Part shown: piece after piece, positions 16,242-25,800 of the stretch | Layout: every line of letters begins with the position of its first letter | Position numbering within the stretch: the first letter of the stretch is position 1 | DNA from: 39-52-133 sp036523795 | GTDB lineage: Bacteria; Pseudomonadota; Gammaproteobacteria; Burkholderiales; Gallionellaceae | Direction: 5' to 3' | Assembly: GCA_036523795.1 (NCBI GenBank) | Contig: DATDDN010000120.1 | Location: forward strand, 1 to 35,800 | Length of the DNA: 35,800 nt | Position numbers and translations under genes: made by a program | The notes under the pieces: model-generated | Told to the model about the DNA's origin: nothing | Databases searched by the model: none | Seen by the model: only the letters and a program-made list of their open reading frames with translations

Positions 16242-16449
16242 CATATTCACCATCAACTCCACTTGCATGATTCAGAAGCACTCGCCCTTGGCATGAGTCC
16301 ATAGCCGCGATGGCTGGAGATTCAATGGCCCGGGCATGATCAGCAGTTTTTGGCTGAAGCGTTAAACCCATGTCGCCGCCATGGCTGCGGAATCTTCGTG
16401 CCGGTTCTGCTATCTAATTGGTTCAACCATACATAAAACGGAGGCGATC
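16242..16449. other. Intergenic stretch without a recognisable gene
   Basis: Nothing convincing on either strand. The plus-strand frame entering the next gene from 16381 has no ribosome site and adds residues not seen in the family. Confidence 0.4.
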
Positions 16450-16896
16450 GTGGCTACCAATACCATTCGGCTTCACCGTGTGTTGCGCGCGCCGCCTGAA
16501 AGAGTCTATCGGGCATACCTCGACGCGGATGCAATGGCCAAGTGGTTGCCGCCGCATGGCTTTACCGGCAAGGTGCACGAGATAGATGCCCGGGTAGGTG
16601 GCGGCTACAGAATGTCATTTACCAATTTCTCCACCGGGCACAGTCACTCCTTCGGCGGCAAGTATTTGGAGCTGGTGCCGGCCGAGAGAATTCGCCATAC
16701 CGACAAGTTCGATGACCCCAACCTGCCAGGAGAAATGGTGACGACGATCTCGCTGAAGCAGGTGTTCTGCGGCACCGAGATGCACATCGTGCAAGAGGGC
16801 ATCCCCGCGGCTATCCCGCCCGAGGCCTGCTATCTTGGTTGGCAGGAATCACTCATGCTGCTGGCCAAGCTGGTCGAGGCGGAAATTCCTGATTAA
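16450..16896 (+). CDS. SRPBCC (AHSA1/polyketide-cyclase-like) family protein
   Basis: A 148-residue START-like fold protein. The family signature is visible: IRLHRVLRAPPERVYRAYLD at the start (helix-grip fold with the first strand and helix), then MAKWLPPHGFTGKVHEIDARVGGGYRMSF, GKYLELVPAERI and the closing helix GWQESLMLLAKLVEAEI. GTG at 16450 is chosen because GGAGG lies 6 bases ahead and the protein then begins with the family strand. Such proteins bind hydrophobic ligands or act as stress-related accessory factors; the ligand is unknown. It stands alone between terminators and cfa. Confidence 0.85.
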   Translation: MATNTIRLHRVLRAPPERVYRAYLDADAMAKWLPPHGFTGKVHEIDARVGGGYRMSFTNFSTGHSHSFGGKYLELVPAERIRHTDKFDDPNLPGEMVTTISLKQVFCGTEMHIVQEGIPAAIPPEACYLGWQESLMLLAKLVEAEIPD

Positions 16897-17158
16897 CTGT
16901 TACATACGGTCAGTCTGGCAATCTGTGTGGCACGACATGAGCGACGGCGACGCACCGCCTCGTGCAGGGCAAATCATGGCCCGCTGGAATACCTGGGCAC
17001 AGCCATTGGGGGCAAGCCAGCTGCAGAAATGGGTAGTTGTCCGCATTGAGCGAAACGCCGAATGGTGTTACATCTGGCCAGCTCCACAGGCGCGGGAAAA
17101 CTCACCGCGATCGATTGCACCGGAAAGACCCGGCAGCCTTTAGGTTAAAGGAGTTGAA

Positions 17159-18487
17159 ATGGCAATCCATTACGGAAACAACCTGGCCAACTGCAATCCC
17201 TGCACAGAGTCGGCCAGGAATATTCTCTCTCGCCTGTTCATGAATTTTGATGGAAGTCTCCGCATCTGCCTGTGGGACGGCTCCGAGGTGCTTGTTGGGA
17301 ACGAGCAGCCAGAATTCTCGCTGATCTTCCGCTCGGCGAAAGCTTTTCGGGACATGGTGCTGTCGCACCATCCGTTGCGTGTGGTTGAGGCGTATTTTCA
17401 GGGGCTCATCGACATCGACGGCGATCTCTACAGCGTGCTCAAGTTGCGTCACTACCTGGCTGCCTTGCATCTTCCGCTCAAGGAGAAGGCCCTGTTTGCG
17501 ACCCGTGCGCTGATGATCAGGCCAGACAAGGCGGAGTCGAATGCCAGCCGCAAATGGGCACACGACATCAGGCAAAAGCTGGGGCTGGTAGACGGCAAGG
17601 CGCTCAACCGGGATGCGATTTCCTTTCACTATGATGTCTCCAACGATTTCTATGCGCTGTGGCTGGATGAACAGATGGTCTATTCCTGCGCCTATTATGA
17701 GGATGCGAGCCAGAGCCTGGAGCAGGCGCAGCGCAACAAGCTGGAGCATATCTGCCGCAAGCTGAGGCTGCAGCCAGGTGAGAAGCTGCTCGACATCGGC
17801 TGCGGCTGGGGCGCGCTGATCTGCTGGGCGGCCGAACACCATGGCGTGAGCGCGCATGGCATCACGTTGAGCCGCAACCAGTATGAGCATGCGCAACGCA
17901 CGATCAGGCGGCGCGGGCTGGAACAGCGGGTGACGGTTGAGCTGCTGGATTACCGCGACCTCAAGGCTGAAGCCGAATATGACAAGCTGGCGAGCGTGGG
18001 CATGTTCGAGCACGTCGGCCTGAAGAACTTGCCGTCCTATTTCGCCGTTGCCAACCGTGTGCTGAAGCCCGGCGGGCTGTTTCTGAACCACGGCATCACC
18101 AGCGATGAGGGAGGCTGGAAGAAGAGCATCTCGACCCAGTTCATCAATCGCTATGTGTTTCCGGATGGCCAGCTTGAAACCATCAGCACCGTGCAACAGT
18201 TCATGGAAGATGCGCATTTCGAGATTCACGATGTTGAGGGCCTCAGGCCGCACTACGCGCTGACCTTGCGCGAGTGGGTCAGCCGTCTCGAACGCGGCCA
18301 TGAACAGGCGCTGCAATATGTGCCGGAGTCGGTCTATCGCATCTGGCGCTTCTATATGGCCGCCTGCGCCCAGCAGTTTGAGGAAGGCAATACTGGGGTA
18401 TACCAGATTCTGGCTTCCAGGCGTGCGTCTTTCCACAACCCGGTTCCGCTCTCGCGGCGGGATCTCTATGACGACCTTGGCCGGTAA
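17159..18487 (+). CDS. cfa: Cyclopropane-fatty-acyl-phospholipid synthase
   Basis: A 442-residue SAM-dependent enzyme that adds a methylene bridge to cis double bonds of membrane phospholipid acyl chains. The C-terminal methyltransferase half has the lead-in FHYDVSNDFYALWLD, the YSCAY block, the SAM-binding loop LLDIGCGWG (Asp212-Gly218), and SVGMFEHVGLKNL followed by HGITSDEGG. The N-terminal lipid-binding part (about 1-150) is also intact. ATG 17159 has AAAGGAG six bases ahead. It is longer than E. coli Cfa but typical of a second bacterial group. No partner genes are attached; cfa often rises in stationary phase or acid stress. Confidence 0.92.
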   Translation: MAIHYGNNLANCNPCTESARNILSRLFMNFDGSLRICLWDGSEVLVGNEQPEFSLIFRSAKAFRDMVLSHHPLRVVEAYFQGLIDIDGDLYSVLKLRHYLAALHLPLKEKALFATRALMIRPDKAESNASRKWAHDIRQKLGLVDGKALNRDAISFHYDVSNDFYALWLDEQMVYSCAYYEDASQSLEQAQRNKLEHICRKLRLQPGEKLLDIGCGWGALICWAAEHHGVSAHGITLSRNQYEHAQRTIRRRGLEQRVTVELLDYRDLKAEAEYDKLASVGMFEHVGLKNLPSYFAVANRVLKPGGLFLNHGITSDEGGWKKSISTQFINRYVFPDGQLETISTVQQFMEDAHFEIHDVEGLRPHYALTLREWVSRLERGHEQALQYVPESVYRIWRFYMAACAQQFEEGNTGVYQILASRRASFHNPVPLSRRDLYDDLGR

Positions 18488-18541
18488 GTGCGAGCCGGGC
18501 ATTGCGGCAAGCGTGATGTTCTTGGGCATGAATAGGCCGGA

Positions 18542-18570
18542 TTGACACAAGAACGATCGTTCTGTATCGT
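18542..18570 (+). promoter_or_regulatory. Promoter with embedded GAAC-N4-GTTC palindrome (putative LexA operator)
   Basis: A perfect -35 TTGACA at 18542-18547 and TATCGT at 18565-18570 are 17 bases apart. The spacer holds the perfect 14-base palindrome AGAACGATCGTTCT (18550-18563). A repressor bound there would block RNA polymerase. The GAAC-N4-GTTC pattern is the LexA (Cheo) box of Gram-positive bacteria, not the CTG-N10-CAG box of E. coli. The genes downstream are DNA-damage mutagenesis genes, which supports the LexA reading. Confidence 0.75.
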
Positions 18571-18622
18571 GCAAGCAAGCTTTTTTGCACCCTTACACAC
18601 CGTCCTGGCGACGCCCTGAAGA

Positions 18623-20719
18623 ATGAATCTCGTTGTCGAACACACCCCAAACGTTGCGGCAGAAACCTATCTCGCGCGCCTCAACGCAGCACAGCGCATT
18701 GCCGTAGAGCACGGCACGGGCGGTGGTGAAGCCGCGCCGCTGCTGGTGATTGCCGGGGCCGGGTCCGGCAAGACCAATACGCTGGCGCACCGCGTCGCCC
18801 ATGTCATTGCAGAGGGCTCCGATCCGGGGGCCATCCTGCTGTTGACCTTCTCGCGCCGCGCGGCGGACGAGATGGCGCGGCGCGTCGAGCGCATCGTGCG
18901 CCAGCTTGCGGCAGAGCGCCCGCGGCTGGCCGGCGCAAAGCTCCAGTGGAGCGGCACTTTCCACAGCATCGGCGCGCGCCTGTTGCGCGAGTACGCCGGC
19001 AGGATCGGCCTCGACCCGGGCTTCACCATCCACGACCGCGGCGACTCGGCCGACCTGATGAACCTGGTGCGGCATGAGCTGGGCGCATCCAGCAAGGCGA
19101 AGCGCTTTCCGCTGAAGAACACCTGCCTTTCGATTTACTCCGCCACTGTCAACACCATGGCTCCGCTGGAGGAGGTGCTGCAGCGCCGCTTTCCGTGGTG
19201 CACTGAATGGCAGGACGAACTCAAGCAATTGTTCCTCGCGTATGTGGAGGCCAAGCAGAAACAGCATGTGCTCGACTACGATGACCTGCTGCTGTACTGG
19301 GCGCAGATGGTGGCAGAGCCGGTGCTGGCGCAGGAGATCGGCGCGCGCTTCGAGCATATCCTGGTGGACGAATACCAGGACACCAATGCGCTGCAGGCCA
19401 GCATCCTGCTCGCGCTCAAGCCGCACGGCCGCGGGCTCACCGTCGTCGGCGACGACGCGCAATCCATCTACGCCTTCCGCGGCGCCACCGTGCGCAACAT
19501 CCTTGATTTTCCCGCGCACTTCGATCCGCCGGCGAGAATCGTCACGCTGGAACAGAACTACCGCTCTACGCAGCCCATCCTCGCTGCAGCGAACGGGGTG
19601 ATCGGCCTGGCTGCCGAGCAGTACAGCAAGGAGCTGTGGAGCAACAAAACCTCGGGCGAGCGGCCGCAGCTGGTCACGGTGCGCGACGAGACAGACCAGG
19701 CCGGCTTCGTGGTGGAGCAGGTGCTGGAGCGGCGCGAGATGGGGGTCCGCCTCAAGTCGCAGGCGGTGCTGTTTCGCGCCTCGCATCACAGCGCAGCGCT
19801 GGAAATCGAACTCGTGCAGCGCAATATCCCGTTCGTGAAATTCGGCGGCCTGAAGTTTCTCGAGTCGGCCCACATCAAGGATGTGCTCTCGGTGCTGCGC
19901 TGGATCGAGAATCCGCGCGACCGCGTCGCCGGCTTCCGGGTGCTGCAGCTGATACCCGGCGTCGGCCCCAAGACCTCGGCGCAGGTGCTCGAGAACTTGG
20001 CGCTGGCGCAGGATTTCATGATGGGGCTGCAGGAATCGAAAGTGCCGTCCAGTGCGACCGAGGGCTGGCAGGGCTTCCTCGAACTGGTGGATGGCCTGAG
20101 CCAGCGCGCAGTGCCGTGGCCATCGGAATTCGAGACGATAGGCAGCTGGTACCAGGGCCATCTGGAACGCCTGTACGAAGACGCGCAGGTGCGCCAGATC
20201 GACATCGAGCAACTGCAGAAGATCGCCGCCACCTATCCCTCGCGGCAGCGCTTCCTGACCGAGCTCACGCTGGATCCGCCCGATGCCACCAGCGACGAAT
20301 CGGGTGCGCCCTTGCGCGACGAGGACTACCTCATCCTTTCTACCATCCACTCGGCGAAAGGGCAGGAGTGGAGCTCGGTCACCCTGCTCAACGCGGTGGA
20401 TGGCTGCCTGCCCTCCGATCTCGCCACCGGCAACGAGCACGAGATCGAGGAAGAACGGCGGCTGCTGTATGTGGCGATGACCCGCGCCAAGGAGCATCTG
20501 CAGATTGTGGTGCCGCAGCGTTTCTTCGTCACGCAGCAATCGCAATTCGGCGACCGCCACGTCTATGCCGGGCGTTCCCGCTTCATCCCGGCCAGCATCC
20601 TCGACCTGTTCGAGAAAAAAGCCTGGCCGGTGGTTGAGGCAACGCCGGTGCAGCCAGCCGGGCGCTCGCGCGAAGAAGTTGTCGATCTGCTCGCCAAGAT
20701 GAAGGCGATGTGGAAATAA
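18623..20719 (+). CDS. UvrD/Rep-family superfamily 1 DNA helicase
   Basis: A 698-residue 3'-5' DNA helicase. Motifs in order: Q motif LNAAQRIAV (20-28), Walker A AGAGSGKT (44-51), motif Ia LLTFSRRAADEMARR, motif II DEYQDT (249-254), motif III GDDAQSIYAFRGA, motif IV LEQNYRST, motif V LSTIHSAKGQEW and motif VI LYVAMTRAKEHL. It resembles UvrD/PcrA in layout but has a distinct C terminus. It is the first gene behind the palindromic SOS-like promoter and ends 4 bases before imuA, so it belongs to the mutagenesis operon. A role in clearing stalled forks or RecA filaments for the ImuB-DnaE2 polymerase is inference. Confidence 0.9.
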   Translation: MNLVVEHTPNVAAETYLARLNAAQRIAVEHGTGGGEAAPLLVIAGAGSGKTNTLAHRVAHVIAEGSDPGAILLLTFSRRAADEMARRVERIVRQLAAERPRLAGAKLQWSGTFHSIGARLLREYAGRIGLDPGFTIHDRGDSADLMNLVRHELGASSKAKRFPLKNTCLSIYSATVNTMAPLEEVLQRRFPWCTEWQDELKQLFLAYVEAKQKQHVLDYDDLLLYWAQMVAEPVLAQEIGARFEHILVDEYQDTNALQASILLALKPHGRGLTVVGDDAQSIYAFRGATVRNILDFPAHFDPPARIVTLEQNYRSTQPILAAANGVIGLAAEQYSKELWSNKTSGERPQLVTVRDETDQAGFVVEQVLERREMGVRLKSQAVLFRASHHSAALEIELVQRNIPFVKFGGLKFLESAHIKDVLSVLRWIENPRDRVAGFRVLQLIPGVGPKTSAQVLENLALAQDFMMGLQESKVPSSATEGWQGFLELVDGLSQRAVPWPSEFETIGSWYQGHLERLYEDAQVRQIDIEQLQKIAATYPSRQRFLTELTLDPPDATSDESGAPLRDEDYLILSTIHSAKGQEWSSVTLLNAVDGCLPSDLATGNEHEIEEERRLLYVAMTRAKEHLQIVVPQRFFVTQQSQFGDRHVYAGRSRFIPASILDLFEKKAWPVVEATPVQPAGRSREEVVDLLAKMKAMWK

Positions 20720-20723
20720 AGCC

Positions 20724-21422
20724 ATGAATGCATCCCTGGATTCAGTGCTGCAACACCCCGGCATCTGGCGCGGCGACCAGCTCGCGCAGATGGGCGAGGA
20801 GACGCTGCCGAGCGGGTTCGCCGAACTGGATAAACAGCTGCCGGGCGGTGGCTGGCCGCGCGGCGCGCTGACGGAAATCCTGCTCGAGCGCGAAGGCATC
20901 GGTGAGCTGCGTTTGTTGCTCCCGGCCTTGGCGCGCATCTCCGCAAAAAGCGACTGGCAGGTCTGGGTGGCGCCGCCGCACGTGCCTTATGCGCCAGCAT
21001 TGAGCGTTGCCGGGGTCAACCTGAAACAGCTGCTGGTGGCTCAACCCCAATCGGCAGGCGATGCCTGGTGGACTGCGGAGCAGGCCTTGCGCTCCGGCGC
21101 ATGCAGCGCCGTGCTGGCCTGGTTGAGTGCGCCGGATGAGAAGCGCATGCGCCGCCTGCAGCTCGGTGCGGAAGCGGGCCGCACCTGGGGCGTGCTGTTC
21201 CGCTCTGCGAGCGCTGCGCAGGAACGCTCCACTGCCGCACTGCGCTTGCGTCTGGAAGCTACTTCCAACGGTTTGGCAGTGCACATCCTCAAACGCCGTG
21301 GCGGCCATGTGAGCAGGCCGGTGCTGGTCAATCTGCAGCAAACCAGTGGCGTGCGGCGCACGCGCCCATCGGCGCCATTGCTCTCCATTGTGCAAGCGCC
21401 TCGTGAAACTGCCCGAAGCTGA
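20724..21422 (+). CDS. imuA: Translesion synthesis-associated protein ImuA
   Basis: A 232-residue RecA/SulA-like protein that works with ImuB and DnaE2 in damage-induced mutagenesis. The N-terminal GFAELDKQLPGGGWPRGALTE segment is the family signature; the RecA-type nucleotide loop is not preserved, as expected for ImuA. Hallmark later parts are VAPPHVPYAPAL and a C terminus rich in basic residues (LKRRGG, RRTRPSAP). It follows the helicase by 4 bases and precedes imuB by about 29 bases. Confidence 0.92.
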   Translation: MNASLDSVLQHPGIWRGDQLAQMGEETLPSGFAELDKQLPGGGWPRGALTEILLEREGIGELRLLLPALARISAKSDWQVWVAPPHVPYAPALSVAGVNLKQLLVAQPQSAGDAWWTAEQALRSGACSAVLAWLSAPDEKRMRRLQLGAEAGRTWGVLFRSASAAQERSTAALRLRLEATSNGLAVHILKRRGGHVSRPVLVNLQQTSGVRRTRPSAPLLSIVQAPRETARS

Positions 21423-21451
21423 GCCACACAACACCGCTGCGAGTGTCATCC

Positions 21452-22858
21452 ATGTTATGGCTAGCCCTTCATTTCCCCGCGCTTTCGCTGGAAATCTTCT
21501 CCAGAGGTAGCGCTGCGCCTGAGCCCCTTGCGGTCATCGAAAAGCAGGGCAAGCGATCGCGCGTGAATGCCTGCAACGCAGCCGCCTGTGTATGCGGCGT
21601 GCAGCCGGGCATGCCGGCTTCCGCAGCGCAGGCGCTGGTGGCCAGCCTGGTCGTGCGCAGCCGAGACATGGCGGCAGAGCAGTCCTCGCTAGCGGGGCTC
21701 GCTGCCTGGGCGGGGCAGTTCACGCCCGCCATCAGCCTGCAGCCGCCGGATGGGCTGCTGATCGAAATCGGCAGCTGCCTGCGCTTGCATCACGGCTACA
21801 GCAACCTGATCCGGAAAATTTTCACCGGCCTCAATGAGATGGGCTACAGCGCCAGCCATGCCTGCGCACCGACGCCGCACGCTGCCTGGTTGCTTGCGCG
21901 GGCAGGGGTAGAGGTTGCCATACGCGAATCGTCCCGGCTTGAAAAAATTCTTGGCGCGCTGCCGGTAGCGTTGCTCGATCAATCGTACGATACCCTGGCC
22001 AGCCTGGACATGCTCGGTGCGCACACCCTGGGCGACTGCCTGCGCTTTCCGCGTGCCGGCATGGCGAAGCGCTTTGGGCAGGGCTTGCTGGATGAGCTGG
22101 ATCGCGCGCTGGGCCGACTGCCCGAAGCGCGTGAATTCTTTGTGCCGCCCCCCAGTTTCGAGCGGCGTCTGGAATTGCCGTCGCAAGTGCATGAAGCCGA
22201 GGTGCTGCTCTTCGCCTCGCGCAGGCTGTTGCTGGAGCTGGAAGGCTATCTGGGCTTGCGTCAGGCCGGGGTGCTGGAATTCGAGCTCGTCTGCTGCCAT
22301 GAGGATATTGCGGATACCGTCCTGAGAGTGGGCTTCGCCGAGCCGACGCGTGCCCTGGAGCGCATGCAGCTGCTGTTGCGGGAAACCCTTGGCCGCACCC
22401 GCCTGTCTGCCCCCGTGCACACCATCATGCTTCATGCCAGCCGCATTCAGGAGGTGGAGCTGTCCAACCTGGATCTGTTCCAGGGAGGTGCGGAAACTGG
22501 GGATGCCAATCTGTTGCTGGAGCGCCTGCGCATCCGCCTGGGGAAGGAGGCGGTGTATGGCATTGCGCCAGCGGCAGACCACCGGCCCGAGCTGGCCTGG
22601 CGGCAATGCGAAGCGGGGGGCGCAAACAAATCCATAAGCAAACTGCAGCGCCCGCTGTGGCTGCTGCCCGAGCCCAAGCCATGCCACAAGGAAAGGCTGG
22701 AGCTACAGTCCGGCCCTGAGCGCATCGAGAGCGGCTGGTGGGACGACGGAGAGGTTGCGCGCGACTATTACGTGGCGCAGGGCCGCAACGGCTCGCGACT
22801 GTGGGTGTTTCGCGACCACAGCAGCGGCGCGTGGTTTGTGCATGGGTTGTTTGCGTGA
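21452..22858 (+). CDS. imuB: Y-family polymerase-like protein ImuB
   Basis: A 468-residue Y-family homologue that acts as the hub of the ImuA-ImuB-DnaE2 mutasome. The start MLWLALHFPALSLE is the family's usual beginning, but the catalytic Asp of active Y-family polymerases is absent from it, matching the known non-catalytic nature of ImuB. A helix-hairpin-helix region follows (LASLDMLGAHTLGDCLRFPR), and ELSNLDLF ending at Phe343 is a likely beta-clamp-binding motif. ATG 21452 is preferred over GTG 21443 by family length; neither has a good ribosome site, so translational coupling to imuA is likely. Confidence 0.93.
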   Translation: MLWLALHFPALSLEIFSRGSAAPEPLAVIEKQGKRSRVNACNAAACVCGVQPGMPASAAQALVASLVVRSRDMAAEQSSLAGLAAWAGQFTPAISLQPPDGLLIEIGSCLRLHHGYSNLIRKIFTGLNEMGYSASHACAPTPHAAWLLARAGVEVAIRESSRLEKILGALPVALLDQSYDTLASLDMLGAHTLGDCLRFPRAGMAKRFGQGLLDELDRALGRLPEAREFFVPPPSFERRLELPSQVHEAEVLLFASRRLLLELEGYLGLRQAGVLEFELVCCHEDIADTVLRVGFAEPTRALERMQLLLRETLGRTRLSAPVHTIMLHASRIQEVELSNLDLFQGGAETGDANLLLERLRIRLGKEAVYGIAPAADHRPELAWRQCEAGGANKSISKLQRPLWLLPEPKPCHKERLELQSGPERIESGWWDDGEVARDYYVAQGRNGSRLWVFRDHSSGAWFVHGLFA

Positions 22859-22885
22859 GGGGCATGAGCAAAGGCTATCGCAAAC

Positions 22886-25800
22886 ATGACCCCCTACGCC
22901 GAACTCCACTGCCTCTCCAACTTCACCTTCCTGCGCGGTGCCTCGCATCCGGAAGAACTGGTCGAGCGCGCCCACGAGCTGGACTACACGGCGCTGGCCG
23001 TTACCGACGAATGCTCGCTGGCCGGCATCGTGCGTGCCCATGTGGCGGCGAAGGCATGCGGATTGAAGCTGATCGTGGGCAGCGAGTTCCACTTCACCGA
23101 CGGTCCCAGCATCGTGCTGCTGGCGACGGACCGCGCCGGCTACGGCAACTTGTCGGAGCTGATCACCAAGGGGCGGCGCAACAACATCAAGGGCCGTTAC
23201 AGCCTGGCGCTCAGCGATATCCAAAATGGCCTGCCCGGTTGCCTCGCGCTGCTGTTGCCCGAACCAATGCCCTCGCTTGCGCAAGCACAACAAGTCGCGG
23301 CCGCTTTTCCGGGGCGGACATGGCTGGCCGTGGAATTGTTTCGCGCTGCTGCCGATACCGAGCGCCTGAACGTGTTGACTGAGCTGGCGGCAACAGCCGG
23401 CTTGCCGCTGGTAGCGGCAGGCGATGTGCACATGCATGTCGCACAGCGCCGCGCACTGCAGGACACGCTCACCGCCATACGTCTGGGCGTGCCGGTAGCA
23501 GAAGCCGGTTTATCGCTGCACCCGAACGGCGAGCGCCATTTGCGCGAGCGTGCCGACCTGGCGCGCCTGTATCCGGCAGAGTTGCTGCAACAGACGCAGC
23601 TCATTGCCGAGCGCTGCCAATTTTCGCTCGACGAATTGCGTTACGAGTATCCCGAGGAGCTGGTGCCGCAAGGCGTAACCGCGATCTCCCATCTGCGCCA
23701 GCTGACTGAAGCTGGCCTCGCGCAGCGCTTCCCGCGCGGTGTGCCCGACAAAGTGCGCGCGCTGGTGGAATACGAACTGGCGCTCATCGAGGAGCTCAAG
23801 TACGAGCCGTACTTCCTCACCGTGCATGACATCGTGCGCTTCGCCCGCAGCCGCGGCATCCTCTGTCAGGGGCGCGGCTCGGCCGCCAACTCCGCAGTGT
23901 GTTACTCGCTGCACATCACCGAGGTGAACCCGGCCAGCATGGAGATGCTGTTCGAGCGTTTCATCTCGAAGGAGCGCAACGAGCCGCCGGACATCGACGT
24001 CGATTTCGAGCACGAGCGGCGTGAGGAGGTGATCCAGTATCTATATGCGAAATACGGCCGCGAACGCGCGGCACTGGCCGCCACCGTCATCAGCTACCGC
24101 CCAAAGAGCGCGATGCGCGATGTGGGCAAGGCGCTGGGCTTCGATCTGGAGCAGGTGGATCGATTGTCCAAATCCATGGCGTGGTGGGACGGCCGCCAAG
24201 TGCTGCCGCAGCGGCTGGCGGAAGCGGGCTTCGATCCGGAGAACCAGAAAGTGCGCCTGCTGATACAACTGCTCGACGAGCTGATCGGCTTCCCGCGCCA
24301 TCTTTCCCAGCACGTTGGCGGCTTTGTGATCGCGCGCGGCAAGCTCTCGCAACTGGTGCCGATCGAAAACGCCGCAATGGCGGAGCGCACCATCATCCAG
24401 TGGGACAAGGACGATCTCGACGCGCTGGGTCTGCTGAAAGTAGACGTGCTGGCGCTGGGCATGCTCACCGCCATTCGCCGCGCGCTGGACGAGGTGGGCA
24501 GGTTGCGCGGACGGGCCATCACGATGGCGGACATCCCGCGCGAGGACCCGGCGGTGTACGAGATGATCGGGCATGCCGACACGGTGGGTGTGTTCCAGAT
24601 CGAATCGCGCGCGCAGATGTCCATGCTGCCGCGCATGCGGCCGCGCAACTTCTACGACCTGGTGATCGAAGTGGCCATCGTGCGCCCCGGCCCGATCCAG
24701 GGCGGCATGGTGCATCCCTATCTGCGCCGCCGCGAAGGCACCGAGCCGGTGACTTACCCGAGCGAGGCGGTGAAGGAGGTGCTGCAACGCACGTTGGGCG
24801 TGCCCATCTTCCAGGAACAGGTGATGCGGCTCACCGTGGTGGCGGCCGGCTTCACCCCGGGCGAAGCGGATGAAGTGCGGCGCTCGATGGCGGCGTGGAA
24901 ACGCAAGGGCGGGCTCGAGCACTTCGAGCGGCGGCTGATCGAAGGCATGACCGAGCGCGGCTATCAGAAAGAATTCGCGCTGCAGATTTATCAGCAGATC
25001 CTGGGCTTCGGCGAATACGGCTTCCCCGAATCGCATGCGGCCAGCTTTGCGCTGCTGGTTTACATCTCCGCCTGGCTCAAGTGCCACGAACCGGCCGCGT
25101 TCGCCTGCGCGCTGCTGAACAGCCAGCCCATGGGTTTCTATGCACCAGCCCAGCTCGTGCAGGATGCCCGCCGCCACGGCGTCGAGGTGCTGGCTGCTGA
25201 TGTGACCGCGAGCGATTGGGATTGCACCCTCCACACATTTTCCTCGCCCCAGATGGGGGAGGGTCAGGGAGAGTGGGGCTCCCGCCAACCGGCACTGCGC
25301 CTGGGCTTGCGCATGGTGAACGGACTTTCTCTGGAAGGGGCGGCGCGTCTCACGGTAGCGCGTGCACAAAGGCCGTTCGAGAGTGTGGAAGATATGGCCG
25401 CGCGTGCCGGTCTGGACAAGCGCGACCTCAAATGCCTGGCAGCAGCCGGCGCCTTGAGCACCTTGGTCGGGCACCGCCGCCAAGCCTACTGGGATGTCGC
25501 CGGAATCGAGCAAGCCACGCCGCTTGCATTGGCTCCGGTCGAGGAAACGCAGGCAGCGCTGCTGCCACTGACCGAAGGGCAAGAGCTGGCGGCGGACTAT
25601 GCCAGCCTCGGGCTCACCCTGGGCAGGCATCCGCTGGCACTGCTGCGCGAGGCATTGCGCAAGCAGCGCCTGGTTACCTCCGCGGAGCTGCGCACATTCC
25701 CGCATGGGCGCCTCGCGCGTGTAGCCGGCCTAGTTATCGGCCGCCAGCGCCCCGGAACGGCGAGTGGTGTGACCTTCCTCACTCTGGAGGACGAGGCCGG

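Noticed and set aside
16835..17143. Plus-strand frame of 102 residues overlapping the SRPBCC gene end
   Set aside because: Starts inside the SRPBCC gene in another frame and has no recognisable domain or start signal.
18593..20938. Minus-strand frame of 781 residues antisense to the helicase
   Set aside because: A GC-rich shadow; the plus strand carries all helicase motifs in order.
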